A DNA stretch of 64,000 bases from Arachidicoccus soli (GTDB taxonomy: Bacteria > Bacteroidota > Bacteroidia > Chitinophagales > Chitinophagaceae). The position numbers and the translations under genes are program-made. This document shows, piece after piece, positions 47,409-57,384 of the stretch. The notes below the pieces were generated by a model. That model worked only from the letters and a program-made list of their open reading frames with translations. It did no database searches and had not been told where the DNA came from. How positions within the stretch are numbered: the stretch's first letter is position 1; each line of letters begins with the position of its first letter. The stretch is from positions 434,001 to 498,000 of the forward strand of contig NZ_CP032489.1 of assembly GCF_003600625.1 (NCBI RefSeq), written 5' to 3'.

Positions 47409-48141
47409 TATGAATAAATGTTTCGTCTTTTACTTTTAAAACAAACCATGAAAAGTGCCTTATTTTTTTTAATAATATTTTCTCTTTTATGGGTAGCAGG
47501 TTTACTTTTCCTTCTTTGAATGCGAAGCAATCATTTTTCATTACACAACTACTACAAAGTGGGTTAGCGGGTTTGCATATTGTGGCGCCAAAATCCATTA
47601 TTGCCTGATTGTATTTCGCTGCTTCTTTTTTCGCTAATGATTTTTCAGCCAATTGGCTAAATATTTTCTTACCTTCCGTAGAATCTGTGGCTGTCTCAAT
47701 CCCAAATATGCGCGATAGAACCCGAAAAACATTGCCATCAACTACTGCGAAAGGTTGGTTGTAAGCGAAGGAACAAATGGCAGCTGCGGTGTATGGCCCG
47801 ATTCCTTTTAGCGAAAGTATTTTAGAATAATCATCAGGAAAATTTCCTTTTAAATTATGAGTTATAAATCTTGCAGTGTCTAAGAGATTTTTACAACGAT
47901 TGTAGTACCCTAAACCTTCCCAAAGTTTAAAAACCTTTTCATCTTTTGCATTTGCCAAATCTTGAATTTGGGGAAAGTTTTTTATAAAGTTTTCATAGTA
48001 GCGCCAACCTTGCTCCACGCGCGTTTGCTGCAGAATTATTTCACTCAGCCAAATTTTATAAGGATCTTTTTCGCCCTTCCAAGGCATCTGCCGGTTATTT
48101 TCAGTTTCGTGCCAGTGAAGTAATTTTTCTGCGAAGGACAT
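47098..48141 (-). CDS. mutY: A/G-specific adenine glycosylase
   Basis: Removes adenine mispaired with 8-oxoguanine. Its 347 residues include the helix-hairpin-helix (LKGIGPYTAAAI), the catalytic Asp region (AVVDGNVFRVLSR), the iron-sulphur cluster loop CKPANPLCSSCVMKNDC (C-x6-C-x2-C-x5-C) and a C-terminal MutT-like domain that reads the oxidised base. Its last 311 bases lie in the 567-bp repeat, so the gene stays whole beside the IS and a second tail copy lies at 44847-45157. Confidence 0.95.
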   Translation of the reverse strand: MSFAEKLLHWHETENNRQMPWKGEKDPYKIWLSEIILQQTRVEQGWRYYENFIKNFPQIQDLANAKDEKVFKLWEGLGYYNRCKNLLDTARFITHNLKGNFPDDYSKILSLKGIGPYTAAAICSFAYNQPFAVVDGNVFRVLSRIFGIETATDSTEGKKIFSQLAEKSLAKKEAAKYNQAIMDFGATICKPANPLCSSCVMKNDCFAFKEGKVNLLPIKEKILLKKIRHFSWFVLKVKDETFIHKRTADDIWQNLHEFYLVETEAQPNWNKKDIEELLQNQFSIKPLSIKISKELIQQLTHQKIKAVFIEAELNKKPGSLKNQTWLKLEQIRELAFPKLVKDFIGMK

Positions 48142-48196
48142 TTGAGTTTGAAAATTTGAGATTAAGAAAGTTTTCCATTTTTCAATTATTATTTAC

Positions 48197-49084
48197 TTAT
48201 TCTCTTGGTACAATAATTCTTGGGCGTTTTGTAATGCTACGTGTTTGGAAAACTACGGCTGCGATGATCAGGATAAAACCAATGTAAAAAGAAGAAGATA
48301 AATCCTTGTTCTCTTTGTAAATTAAAAATGCGAGAATGATTCCGTAGACGGGTTCTAAAGTCAGCGTCAAGTTCATTGTAAAGGCACTTAAATGTTTGAG
48401 CGCTTGTGTGTAAAGTATAAAGGTAAAAATAGTACAAACTACGGCTAGAACTATCAGCCAAATCCAATCGGAATGTTCCGGTAGGTAAGTTTTTTCTGGG
48501 AAAAAATGGTTATATAAGGGCATTAAAATACTAAGACCAATAAAACCTCCGGTTAACTGATAAATAGTAAGTGTTTCCGGTTTAAAATTGTCTACTAGTT
48601 TTTTGTTTAAAATAGAAACAATTACAGTTAAGAAAGTAGCTGCGATTCCAATATAAATACCTACTGAAAAGCGTACATTCCCTTTATAGACCAAAAAAAT
48701 TCCTACTACGGTAAATAAGCCGAATAGTAATTCTTTTGGATTAATTTTTCTTCTAAAAAATAAAGGTTCTAATACAGCAGAAACGAACCCCGATGCAGAT
48801 AAACAAGTAAGCGCAATAGAAACATTGGCATATTTTATACTCCCATAAAAGCAAAGCCAGTGGCAAGCAAGAATAGTTCCTATGCCGCCAATTATTAAAA
48901 AGTTTTTTAAAGATATTTTTTCTGTTTTTCTAAGTAAAATAAAAAGAATCCACATGCAAACAACTGTGATAAACATTCGCCACCAAACAAGAAGACCTGT
49001 ATTTAGACTAATAGCTCTTCCTAAAACACCCGTAAAGCCCCATAAAAAAACTGCTAAATGTAGTTTAAGCAACGCTGATTTCAT
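48197..49084 (-). CDS. EamA-family (DMT) transporter
   Basis: About 295 residues with ten hydrophobic helices in two EamA repeats: LHLAVFLWGFTGVLGRAI near the start and LTLEPVYGIILAFLIYKE near the end. Inner-membrane metabolite exporter or importer of unknown substrate. The open frame begins at 49153, but the ATG at 49084 (MKSALLKLHLAVF) places the first helix normally. It lies 55 bp upstream of mutY on the same strand. Confidence 0.87.
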   Translation of the reverse strand: MKSALLKLHLAVFLWGFTGVLGRAISLNTGLLVWWRMFITVVCMWILFILLRKTEKISLKNFLIIGGIGTILACHWLCFYGSIKYANVSIALTCLSASGFVSAVLEPLFFRRKINPKELLFGLFTVVGIFLVYKGNVRFSVGIYIGIAATFLTVIVSILNKKLVDNFKPETLTIYQLTGGFIGLSILMPLYNHFFPEKTYLPEHSDWIWLIVLAVVCTIFTFILYTQALKHLSAFTMNLTLTLEPVYGIILAFLIYKENKDLSSSFYIGFILIIAAVVFQTRSITKRPRIIVPRE

Positions 49085-49194
49085 CAACAAGAATTTGTGC
49101 AAAGTAACTGCAAGTATTTCAAAATAGGCTAAATGTTTATGGTTAACTATCACGATAAATAGTTGAATTTATTTAAATTGAGCCAAATTTCTAT

Positions 49195-49962
49195 ATGGAA
49201 CCGATCATTTCTATTCGAGAACTTATAAAATCTTTTGGCACAAAAGAAGTACTAAAAAACATAAACCTGGATGTTTTTCCGGGCCAAGTTTTGGGTTATA
49301 TTGGACCGAATGGTGCAGGTAAAAGTACAACTGTAAAAATCCTTTGTGGCCTTATCAATGATTTTGAAGGAACAGTTACTATCAAAAATATGGATATGAA
49401 AGAAGATCCCATTAACGCAAAAAAAATAATTGGTTATGTTCCAGAATCTGCAGAATTGTACGATGTATTAACGCCGATGGAATTTTTATCTTTTATGGGA
49501 AACTTGTATGAAATGGACGAAACTATTTGCAACAATAGAATTATAAAACTGCTGACTGCTTTTGGCTTGGAGGATAATATTAACCAAAGAATGGAAAGCT
49601 TTAGTAAGGGAATGCGGCAGAAAGTTTTGATTGCTTCCGGTATTTTACACAATCCCGATATTATTATTTTAGATGAACCTTTGAGCGGTTTGGATGCAAA
49701 TAGCGTAATTGTTATTAAAGATTTAATCAGTCGTTTGGCAAAAGAAGGTAAAACTATTTTTTATTGTAGCCATATGATGGACATTGTTGAAAAGGTGAGT
49801 GATCGTATCATATTAATCAACAATGGTAACATCATAGCAGATGGAAGTATTGGGGAATTAAGGGCACAACAAGGAGAGCAAAGTTTAGAGCAAATATTTT
49901 CGCACCTTACCAACATCAATACTGATGGGGCATCCAACGATTTAATGAACGCATTTAACTAA
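49195..49962 (+). CDS. ABC transporter ATP-binding protein
   Basis: This 255-residue ATPase has Walker A GPNGAGKST, signature SFSKGMRQK (LSGGQ variant typical of Gld/Nat-type ABC-2 transporters), Walker B IIILDEPLSGLD and H-loop FYCSHMMD. It powers the membrane protein encoded 9 bp downstream. Substrate unknown; the arrangement resembles ABC-2 exporters. Confidence 0.92.
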   Translation: MEPIISIRELIKSFGTKEVLKNINLDVFPGQVLGYIGPNGAGKSTTVKILCGLINDFEGTVTIKNMDMKEDPINAKKIIGYVPESAELYDVLTPMEFLSFMGNLYEMDETICNNRIIKLLTAFGLEDNINQRMESFSKGMRQKVLIASGILHNPDIIILDEPLSGLDANSVIVIKDLISRLAKEGKTIFYCSHMMDIVEKVSDRIILINNGNIIADGSIGELRAQQGEQSLEQIFSHLTNINTDGASNDLMNAFN

Positions 49963-49971
49963 ATTGAGCTT

Positions 49972-51690
49972 ATGAATTTTCTCAATATCGTAGATTCGAT
50001 AAACATGTTCTTATTAAAGTTGGTAATGGCACCTGCTGCTTTTTATCGAAAGATGGGGGTGAATACATCACAGCTTTTTGCCATTCTGAAAACAAAACTT
50101 ATTATAGATAATCGCCGCCCATTTTCTTTAAAATCAATGGGCCGAAGAGCGAAACAAACCAATAGTAATACAACCTTGACGACTTTATTATTAAGTTTGG
50201 TATATGGGTTTTTGTTTTTATATGCAGCAGCATTTGACGGCCTGGAGTTACAAATGATTGTGGTTTTTAGCCTATTTATTTTTATGTTGGCATCCATTTT
50301 AATCAATGATTTTACAGATATTTTGGTTGATGCGCGGGACAATTATATCATTTTGCCAAAACCTGTAAACGATCGTACCATCGTCGTTTCAAAAGTCTTA
50401 CATATATTTTTGCATATTGTAAAAATTGTAATTCCTATGATGCTGCCTGCACTTATTATGGTAGCGGTAAATTATAACATAGCGATTCTATTGGCATTTG
50501 TATTGATGGTGTTGTTTGCTACGATGTTTACAATATTTTTAATCAATCTACTTTATGTAATTATTCTAAATCTCGTTTCTCCTACACGTTTCAAATCCAT
50601 TTTAAGTTTTATTCAGATTGTATTCATTGTCGTATTGTATGGTGGTTTCCAGCTTTTACCGAGAATGATGAAAACACCTGCTTCTATACATTTTTCCCAA
50701 GATAGTTCTATTCTGCTACTACCTTCTTATTGGTTTGCGGCAGGAACAAAAGGTTTAGGTACTTTTTCGGGGGTGACTACCGAAATTTTAGGAACCTGTT
50801 TAGCTTTTATTTTCCCTGTTCTTGCATTGTATGTTATGATTAGATTTTTAGCACCTGTATTTAATAGAAAATTGAGTTCAATAAATGAAGCCTCAAGTAA
50901 TATAATACCTAAAACAAAAGCATCTCAAAAACATGCAGGAATAAAGTCTTATAGTACTTTGATGGCCAAGATATTTACAAGAAATGGATTAGAAAAGATG
51001 GGGTTTTTGTTTAGTTGGAAAATTGGTAATAGAAGTAAGGATTTCTATATGAAGGTATATCCTTCTTTCGGATATATTTTAGTGATGATATTTATTGTTT
51101 TCTATAAAGACAATAATATAAAAATCACCGATATCCAACATGTTACTATTGACAGTAAAGTGTTGAAATTATGGTTGTTGGGTATTGTATATTTTACAGG
51201 GCTGGTTTTATTTACAGTGCTTGCGCAATTACCTTTTTCAGAAAAATATAAAGCAGCCTGGCTTTTTCATACTACTCCGGTTATTGATCCGGGCAAGATA
51301 TTGGCGGGTGCTTTTAAATCGATAATTGTAAAGTTTTATTTGCCTTTTATTTTAATTTTTGGCATGATCGCAATTTGTCTTTTTGGATGGGTGTCTTTGC
51401 CTAATTTATTATTGGGTGTTTCCAATGTTGTGTTAATAGCGGCTATGGTTTATTATTCGGCAAATAGTTCTTTCCCATTTTCGGAGCTCCAAGATTCCGG
51501 TGCTGGTGGGAGCAAGTTTATGAAGAATTTTTTTAAAACAATATTAATGGGAATACTTGCGGTAGTGCAATATTTTATTTTCTCCTTTACAGCAGTTGTC
51601 TTTATTTTTCTTGCCTTATCCATTATTGCGAACTGGCTATTGTTGGATAGCATTAAGAAAATATCCTGGAATAAGATTCTGGGTATTTAG
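49972..51690 (+). CDS. ABC transporter permease
   Basis: This 572-residue integral membrane protein has many hydrophobic segments in two clusters (about residues 65-300 and 385-560) around a central polar loop, and IILPKPVNDRTIVVSKVLHI, which resembles ABC-2-type membrane subunits. It is co-transcribed with the ATPase (9-bp gap) and ends at a bidirectional terminator before convergent tatA. Substrate unknown. Confidence 0.85.
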   Translation: MNFLNIVDSINMFLLKLVMAPAAFYRKMGVNTSQLFAILKTKLIIDNRRPFSLKSMGRRAKQTNSNTTLTTLLLSLVYGFLFLYAAAFDGLELQMIVVFSLFIFMLASILINDFTDILVDARDNYIILPKPVNDRTIVVSKVLHIFLHIVKIVIPMMLPALIMVAVNYNIAILLAFVLMVLFATMFTIFLINLLYVIILNLVSPTRFKSILSFIQIVFIVVLYGGFQLLPRMMKTPASIHFSQDSSILLLPSYWFAAGTKGLGTFSGVTTEILGTCLAFIFPVLALYVMIRFLAPVFNRKLSSINEASSNIIPKTKASQKHAGIKSYSTLMAKIFTRNGLEKMGFLFSWKIGNRSKDFYMKVYPSFGYILVMIFIVFYKDNNIKITDIQHVTIDSKVLKLWLLGIVYFTGLVLFTVLAQLPFSEKYKAAWLFHTTPVIDPGKILAGAFKSIIVKFYLPFILIFGMIAICLFGWVSLPNLLLGVSNVVLIAAMVYYSANSSFPFSELQDSGAGGSKFMKNFFKTILMGILAVVQYFIFSFTAVVFIFLALSIIANWLLLDSIKKISWNKILGI

Positions 51691-51707
51691 GATTAGGGAT
51701 AAAAATA

Positions 51708-51743
51708 AAAACTGTCCGTAAATATTCATTTACGGACAGTTCC
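51708..51743. terminator. bidirectional terminator between the ABC permease and tatA
   Basis: A perfect 14-bp stem AACTGTCCGTAAAT / ATTTACGGACAGTT with a 4-base loop, between convergent genes. Confidence 0.85.
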
Positions 51744-51761
51744 ATCTTAATGTCTATTTTA

Positions 51762-52004
51762 TTACTTTACCGTTTCATGTTCTACATCAGTAATAGTACT
51801 TGATTGCTTTGTCGTAGTCGTTGCATCTGGAGAAGCATTGTTGGCTTTCCCTTCCATATCTCTTAAAATGCCATTTTTACCATCATTGAATTCGCGTACA
51901 CCTTTACCAAGACCACGCATTAATTCCGGAATCTTTTTTGCGCCGAACAATACCATGATTACTACAGCAATTATAAGTAATTTTTCGAAACTTAGCTCTC
52001 CCAT
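51762..52004 (-). CDS. tatA: Sec-independent protein translocase TatA/E
   Basis: These 80 residues have the TatA layout: a short periplasmic N-terminus, one membrane helix (LLIIAVVIMVLFGAKKIPEL, including the conserved FG), an amphipathic helix (MRGLGKGVREFNDG) and a polar tail. It forms the pore of the twin-arginine export system. Monocistronic, with a TACCTTTG element on the minus strand at 52047-52054. tatB and tatC are not adjacent. Confidence 0.93.
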   Translation of the reverse strand: MGELSFEKLLIIAVVIMVLFGAKKIPELMRGLGKGVREFNDGKNGILRDMEGKANNASPDATTTTKQSSTITDVEHETVK

Positions 52005-52054
52005 TATTCAAAATTTAAAGTTGATTATATTCTTTTGATTCCTCGACAAAGGTA

Positions 52055-52469
52055 ATAACTATTTTGATTTATACATAAAATAAAAAGATTTTAACGTAAG
52101 CTAAATTGTAATTTTAAAAAGCCAATTTGTTTCTTCCTCGTTTATAATCATTTATGAGCAAATTCTCTGAAATCGCCTTGATTTTGCAGCTTTCTATAAA
52201 AAATGGCGTTACATCTGAGGATATATTGTTCGTTTTGCATTTATTTATCTTGATTGAACTATTCATTTACTAAATAAAAAGGCTATTCGGAATTTCATTG
52301 ACTTAGGGTTTTCCTGCTGAAGTTTTACCTAAGACCCATTCGTTTATTGAGTCAATCCCTGCAGATACTATCAGCTTCACTATCATTCATTTTCTTTTCG
52401 ATCATCAGTTTTCAGTTTCATTAGTAAATAAAACCAAATGAAAACTTGATTATTATATTTTATAAGGTA
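52055..52469. other. 415-bp spacer without a recognisable gene
   Basis: AT-rich DNA between the tatA promoter and the second IS. The only frame of note is a 27-codon stretch on the minus strand (52303-52386, VSAGIDSINEWVLGK-like), too short to call; it might be a gene scrap. I found no long direct repeat matching the other side of the IS. Confidence 0.5.
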
Positions 52470-54555
52470 TTAACCCACATTGCAACTTAACCCGATCGTT
52501 TAGCCCTAGTAGCAGGCGTTTCAATTTTTTGATTTTCAGAAAGTGGGACTACAGATTTTTTGCGAGTGAACGGTTGGAGCTTGTAATTTAATGCGGTATA
52601 AATCTCCATAACCTTAGCCTCCGGTTCACTACATTGGCGTATGGTAATCAACTGATCATACTGATCGACCATGGTAGTGGTCACCAGTTTTTGGGTATCC
52701 ATAATTCTTCTGATGTCGGTCCATTCATTTTGGATGCCTTTCGCTTTAAGCTGATATCTGAGTGTATTAACGGTCCAGTAAGCCAAGATACCCAGATGCA
52801 GGTGTGCCATAGAGGCTTCATCTGTTTTATGAAAGATGGGTCTTAGATCCAGATCGTTTTTCAAACAACGAAATGAGCCTTCAATGTTCCTTATAGCATT
52901 ATACACTGCCCACTGCGTGGCTTCCTGTTTTTCATCAAGCGTTGTTCGTAACAGGTAATGGCCCTCTTTTTTCTCCACAGGCTTTTGTTGCCAGGTAAGT
53001 TCCGTTACGATACCATTTTCGTCAATAGCTAGTTGGATATCGTAATATCTATTCATGCTTGGATATTTGGCTTTAAGCCGCCCTATCCGCTCACTGACCT
53101 TTTCCTGTTTCTTGACACCACTTTTCTTTGTCAGGCTAGCCCTTATATTTTCCAGGCCTTGTTCATAGCGCTGACTGAAACGACTGTTCATGCCGGATTC
53201 CTTCACTGCCTTTGCTTCACTATGTACAAGAAGCCAGGTGTCCGTATTGCCCTCTACTTTTACTTTTTGCAGGGTCAAGGGTTGGCCTTTTTTGTCCGCT
53301 ATCTTAACAGGATCACTATCTGTATCTATAGTGTATTTATTCAGGCTAGATCTTGCTACGCACATATATTCAAACTTTTTGCTCTTAAGAAGTTCCAGGT
53401 TCTTTTGAGTAGCGATCCCGGCGTCCATGACGATCGTGGGTTTTCGCTGCGCAGAAGACGTCCTGAGGGATAAGTCCTCTATTAACTTCTGCAGGCTGGT
53501 GCTATCTGCCATATTGCCTTCAAAGATCTGAGAGTATTTGACGAAACCTTCCAGGTTCACGACCAATGCCAATACCACCAATTTGGCATCACTGCGCTTT
53601 TCTTTACTACGCCCAAATTTAGCCAATTGGCTACTGCGCATGGCGCCCTCATAATACGTGTTCGTTAGGTCATAAAGGATGATTTCATCCTCCAGATCAA
53701 AAAGCTCACTGGTGCGATAACTTAGGTGCTTTTCCAGGGCATCTTTAATGTTGTAAAGCTCCTTGGTAATGTGGTATAGCTTATCCTTGGTGACTTTACT
53801 TATGGGATAACCTGTGACCTCGCAAATGGAGGAGTTCTGCCGGATCCATTCGCTGGTCCTCAGTTCGGATGCAGGATAAGCGCACCGGCTGATGATATGT
53901 GTATAAGCCAATTGTATTTTTTCTTCCTCCCACCCTTGATGTTGTAAGAAAGAGCAAAGCCCTAGCTGATCCAAGGCCTGCTTACACAGCCATTCTGTGC
54001 CTACTTCCCGAACATCCTTGTTTTTGACACTGTGCTCGTCTATGACCAGACGAGACTTGCCTGAAGCTGTGTCTACACGCTGCTTTTCAAGGATCTCTTT
54101 GAAAAATTTCTGGGCTAATATTTCTACTTGTGGATCTTCATGCTTAAACAAATCAAGCTCCTTACGATGATACTGTCGCATCAGCGTATTGATACGTATA
54201 GCCATGTCCCTTTTTTGCTCAGGTGTTTCTAATTCTTCCAGCTTTCCCAGATGTAAAATTATTTCATGACGAACACGGTCCATATAACGATAGCTCTCCA
54301 CTAACCGGTAAGTTTTTTCTTCCTCTCCGGTTGCTCTTATTCGTTTATAAGCGATCTTTAAAAACATCCATACGAAGATAGGCTACCCAGCACTAAAAAT
54401 ACACTGAACCCTGTGGGACTACAACGGATTTTCAATTTTATACATATTGATAATAATATATTTACGAATTATTGAAATAATTATATAATTAATATTTAAC
54501 TAAATCAACGACCTTTTTAACATGATAACATTTGTTAGCCTGCAATGTGGGTTAA
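52470..54555 (-). mobile_element. insertion sequence, IS1634-like, about 2.09 kb
   Basis: 15-bp inverted repeats TTAACCCACATTGCA (52470-52484) and TGCAATGTGGGTTAA (54541-54555) enclose one transposase gene on the minus strand. The left repeat begins 3 bases after the transposase stop. The TTAA at each outer end could be a 4-bp target duplication or part of the repeat. Unlike the first IS, no long flanking repeat is visible. Confidence 0.88.
52487..54367 (-). CDS. IS1634-family transposase (second type)
   Basis: These 626 residues fit the IS4-superfamily DDE type: Asp in EIILYDLTNTYYEG, Asp in PTIVMDAGIATQKN, Glu in YNAIRNIEGSFRCLKN, followed by DLRPIFHKTDEASMAHLHLG. The N-terminal part (LVESYRYMDRVRHEIILHLG) is typical of IS1634 members. 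Clearly distinct in sequence and length from the transposase at 45197. Apparently intact. Confidence 0.92.
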   Translation of the reverse strand: MFLKIAYKRIRATGEEEKTYRLVESYRYMDRVRHEIILHLGKLEELETPEQKRDMAIRINTLMRQYHRKELDLFKHEDPQVEILAQKFFKEILEKQRVDTASGKSRLVIDEHSVKNKDVREVGTEWLCKQALDQLGLCSFLQHQGWEEEKIQLAYTHIISRCAYPASELRTSEWIRQNSSICEVTGYPISKVTKDKLYHITKELYNIKDALEKHLSYRTSELFDLEDEIILYDLTNTYYEGAMRSSQLAKFGRSKEKRSDAKLVVLALVVNLEGFVKYSQIFEGNMADSTSLQKLIEDLSLRTSSAQRKPTIVMDAGIATQKNLELLKSKKFEYMCVARSSLNKYTIDTDSDPVKIADKKGQPLTLQKVKVEGNTDTWLLVHSEAKAVKESGMNSRFSQRYEQGLENIRASLTKKSGVKKQEKVSERIGRLKAKYPSMNRYYDIQLAIDENGIVTELTWQQKPVEKKEGHYLLRTTLDEKQEATQWAVYNAIRNIEGSFRCLKNDLDLRPIFHKTDEASMAHLHLGILAYWTVNTLRYQLKAKGIQNEWTDIRRIMDTQKLVTTTMVDQYDQLITIRQCSEPEAKVMEIYTALNYKLQPFTRKKSVVPLSENQKIETPATRAKRSG

Positions 54556-54572
54556 CTTAATTGCATTTATAT

Positions 54573-54620
54573 AAAAAAGAGGGATGCCATTCCTAATAAA
54601 TTGAATAACATCCCTCTTTA
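54573..54620 (-). terminator. terminator after clpC
   Basis: AAAGAGGGATG (54576-54586) pairs with CATCCCTCTTT (54609-54619) around a long AT loop, 26 bases past the clpC stop. The IS inserted just beyond it. Confidence 0.65.
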
Positions 54621-54645
54621 AATTTAAATATAATGCATACTTAAT

Positions 54646-57171
54646 CTAAACACGGCTTTTTGATTTTTTCTTTATTTCAAAAAATATTTTCTCCTTTTCT
54701 TTATCAAATTTAGCTGTTAAAGCATCTCCTTCTTTCACCGAATGATTGAGTATTTCTTCTGCAAGAGGGTCTTCCAGGTATTTCTGAATGGCACGATGCA
54801 ATGGTCTTGCGCCAAACTGTACATCATATCCTTTATCTGAAATAAAGTTTTTCGCTTCTTCGGTAAGTTCTAATTCTAAGCCCATGCTTTTTAAACGGCC
54901 ATAAACTTTCTCCATTAAAATATCAATAATAGAAAAGATATTTTCTTTGGTCAGGGAGTTAAAGATAATTACATCATCAATTCTGTTTAAGAATTCTGGA
55001 GAGAAAGTACGTTTTAAAGCTTTTTCAATAACTGCTTTATTATTTTCTTCCTGATTTAAAACACGCGCTGCTGTTGCGAAGCCTACACCATCTCCAAATT
55101 CTTTTAATTGACGAACTCCAATATTTGAGGTCATGATGATTAAAGTATTTTTGAAGTCAATTTTCCTACCTAAACCATCGGTTAAAACGCCGTCATCCAA
55201 AACCTGCAGTAAAATATTATAAATATCGGGATGCGCTTTTTCAATTTCGTCCAAAAGTATTACGCTATAAGGTTTACGGCGCACTTTTTCTGTTAATTGC
55301 CCACCTTCTTCATAGCCAACATATCCCGGAGGTGCACCAATTAAACGACTTACTGAAAACTTTTCCATATACTCACTCATGTCAATTCTTATCAGTGATT
55401 CTTCGGAATCAAACAGGTGACGAGCTAATGCTCTGGCTAATTCAGTTTTACCTACACCTGTAGGCCCAAGAAAAATAAAACTACCAATGGGCTTTTTGGG
55501 ATCTTTAAGCCCCACGCGATTTCTTTGAATGGATTTGACAACTTTATTAATAGCTTCGTTTTGTCCAATTACCATGGTGCCCATATCCTCCTGCATTTTG
55601 CGAAGTTTTTCGGTTTCAGCCTGCACCATGCGTTTTACGGGAATGCCGGTCATCATACTAATCACTTCTGCAATTGCATCTTCAGTAATTGGATAACGTT
55701 TATTTTTAGTTTCTTCTTCCCAGTCGCTTTTAGCCTTTTCAAGGCTCTCTCCTAATTTTTTCTCTGTGTCGCGCAATGTTGCTGCTTCTTCGAATCGCTG
55801 GTTTTTAACCACCTTGTTTTTTTCGACTTTTATTTCTTCTATTTGTTTTTCTAATTCGAGAATATTTTGTGGAACGTTTATATTTTTTAAATGTACACGT
55901 GCACCAACTTCATCCAACACATCTATTGCCTTATCTGGCAATAAACGATCAGTCATATAACGGTCGCTTAATTTTACACAGGCATCAATAGCTTCTGCAT
56001 CATATTCCACACTATGGTATTCTTCATATTTGCCTTTGATATTGTTCAGTATCTGAATGGTTTCTTCCACACTTGGTGGTTCAATCAATACTTTCTGAAA
56101 GCGCCTGTCAAGTGCACCATCTTTTTCAATATACATTCTATATTCGTCCAAAGTGCTGGCTCCGATGCATTGCAAGTCTCCACGAGCTAGTGCAGGTTTA
56201 AATATATTGCTGGCATCCAAAGATCCACTTGCACCCCCTGCTCCAACTATTGTATGCATTTCATCAATGAAAAGAATTACATCGCGGTTTTTTTCAAGCT
56301 CATTCATGATAGCCTTCATCCTTTCTTCGAATTGTCCGCGATATTTTGTGCCAGCGACCAATGCCGGTAAATCCAAAGAAATAACACGTTTATCAAATAG
56401 TACCCGACTTACTTTTCGTTGTACGATACGCAATGCCAAACCTTCTATAATAGCGGTTTTTCCCACACCAGGTTCGCCAATCAAAATCGGATTATTCTTT
56501 TTTCTTCTTGATAATATTTGCGAAACACGTTCGATTTCATTTTCCCGGCCAACAATTGGATCGAGTTGATTTGTTTCAGCAAGTCGCGTAATATCTCTTC
56601 CGAAATTATCCAATACCGGAGTGCGGCTTTTTGTTGTGCTGGCTGCAGGTCGTGCCGTGCGTTGAGAACCGAAACTACGTTTTTCGTCGTCAAACTCTTC
56701 TTCGTGCTCGTCAAATTCTGAACGAGTTTCTGTGTCGCGAACGATACCAATTTCGTTGCGGAATAATTCATAATCTACATCGAACTGATTAAGAATTTGA
56801 GTAGCAATATTCTCTTTGTTTTTCAGAATAGAAAGCATTAAATGTTCCGTTTCTATTTGTGGGCTTTTTAGAGCTTTAGCTTCTAAAACGGTGATACGTA
56901 TCACTTTTTCTGCCTGCTTGGTTAATGGCAGACTGTTGATGTCTCCAATGTTTTTGCCCGTTTTATCTTTTACGGCCATTTCAACTTGTTTGCGCAATTC
57001 GTATAAATCTATATTGAGCTGTTTCAATATACGTATAGCGGCGTTATCACCTTCTCTTATCAAGCCTAGCAACAAGTGTTCGGTGCCTATAAAATCGTTC
57101 CCCAAACGCAATGCTTCTTCGCGACTGAAAGTGATAATCTCTTTTACTTGTGGTGAAAAATTACTGTCCAT
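54646..57171 (-). CDS. clpC: Clp protease ATPase ClpC
   Basis: This 841-residue AAA+ unfoldase feeds proteins to ClpP. Two N-terminal Clp repeats (FSREEALRLGNDFIGTEHLLL) are followed by AAA1 with Walker A GEPGVGKTA and Walker B ILFIDE, a middle region with a UVR-like motif (QRFEEAATLRDTEKKL), and AAA2 with GPTGVGKTE and ILLDEIEKAHPD. The UVR-type middle domain marks ClpC over ClpB. Monocistronic; clpP is not in the window. Confidence 0.95.
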   Translation of the reverse strand: MDSNFSPQVKEIITFSREEALRLGNDFIGTEHLLLGLIREGDNAAIRILKQLNIDLYELRKQVEMAVKDKTGKNIGDINSLPLTKQAEKVIRITVLEAKALKSPQIETEHLMLSILKNKENIATQILNQFDVDYELFRNEIGIVRDTETRSEFDEHEEEFDDEKRSFGSQRTARPAASTTKSRTPVLDNFGRDITRLAETNQLDPIVGRENEIERVSQILSRRKKNNPILIGEPGVGKTAIIEGLALRIVQRKVSRVLFDKRVISLDLPALVAGTKYRGQFEERMKAIMNELEKNRDVILFIDEMHTIVGAGGASGSLDASNIFKPALARGDLQCIGASTLDEYRMYIEKDGALDRRFQKVLIEPPSVEETIQILNNIKGKYEEYHSVEYDAEAIDACVKLSDRYMTDRLLPDKAIDVLDEVGARVHLKNINVPQNILELEKQIEEIKVEKNKVVKNQRFEEAATLRDTEKKLGESLEKAKSDWEEETKNKRYPITEDAIAEVISMMTGIPVKRMVQAETEKLRKMQEDMGTMVIGQNEAINKVVKSIQRNRVGLKDPKKPIGSFIFLGPTGVGKTELARALARHLFDSEESLIRIDMSEYMEKFSVSRLIGAPPGYVGYEEGGQLTEKVRRKPYSVILLDEIEKAHPDIYNILLQVLDDGVLTDGLGRKIDFKNTLIIMTSNIGVRQLKEFGDGVGFATAARVLNQEENNKAVIEKALKRTFSPEFLNRIDDVIIFNSLTKENIFSIIDILMEKVYGRLKSMGLELELTEEAKNFISDKGYDVQFGARPLHRAIQKYLEDPLAEEILNHSVKEGDALTAKFDKEKEKIFFEIKKKSKSRV

Positions 57172-57384
57172 GATAATGTTTTAATGATATACGTAATTTC
57201 GCAAAAAACTGTTTTCATTCTTTACATCGTTAAGGTACGGTTGCTTTATGATATTTTGCATGATTATTATTATTTTTTCTAAAAATTATCTATGCTACTT
57301 TTAAACGCTAACTTTTGATGTATTGAATTTATCTTTGATTAAAATTTACGAAGTAAGTTTATCTACCTTTTTATTTTATTATTT

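Noticed and set aside
52303-52386. 27-codon minus-strand frame with a VSAGIDSINEWVLGK-like start, vaguely like the N-terminus of a small membrane transporter subunit
   Set aside because: Too short, no promoter, no continuation; could be chance.
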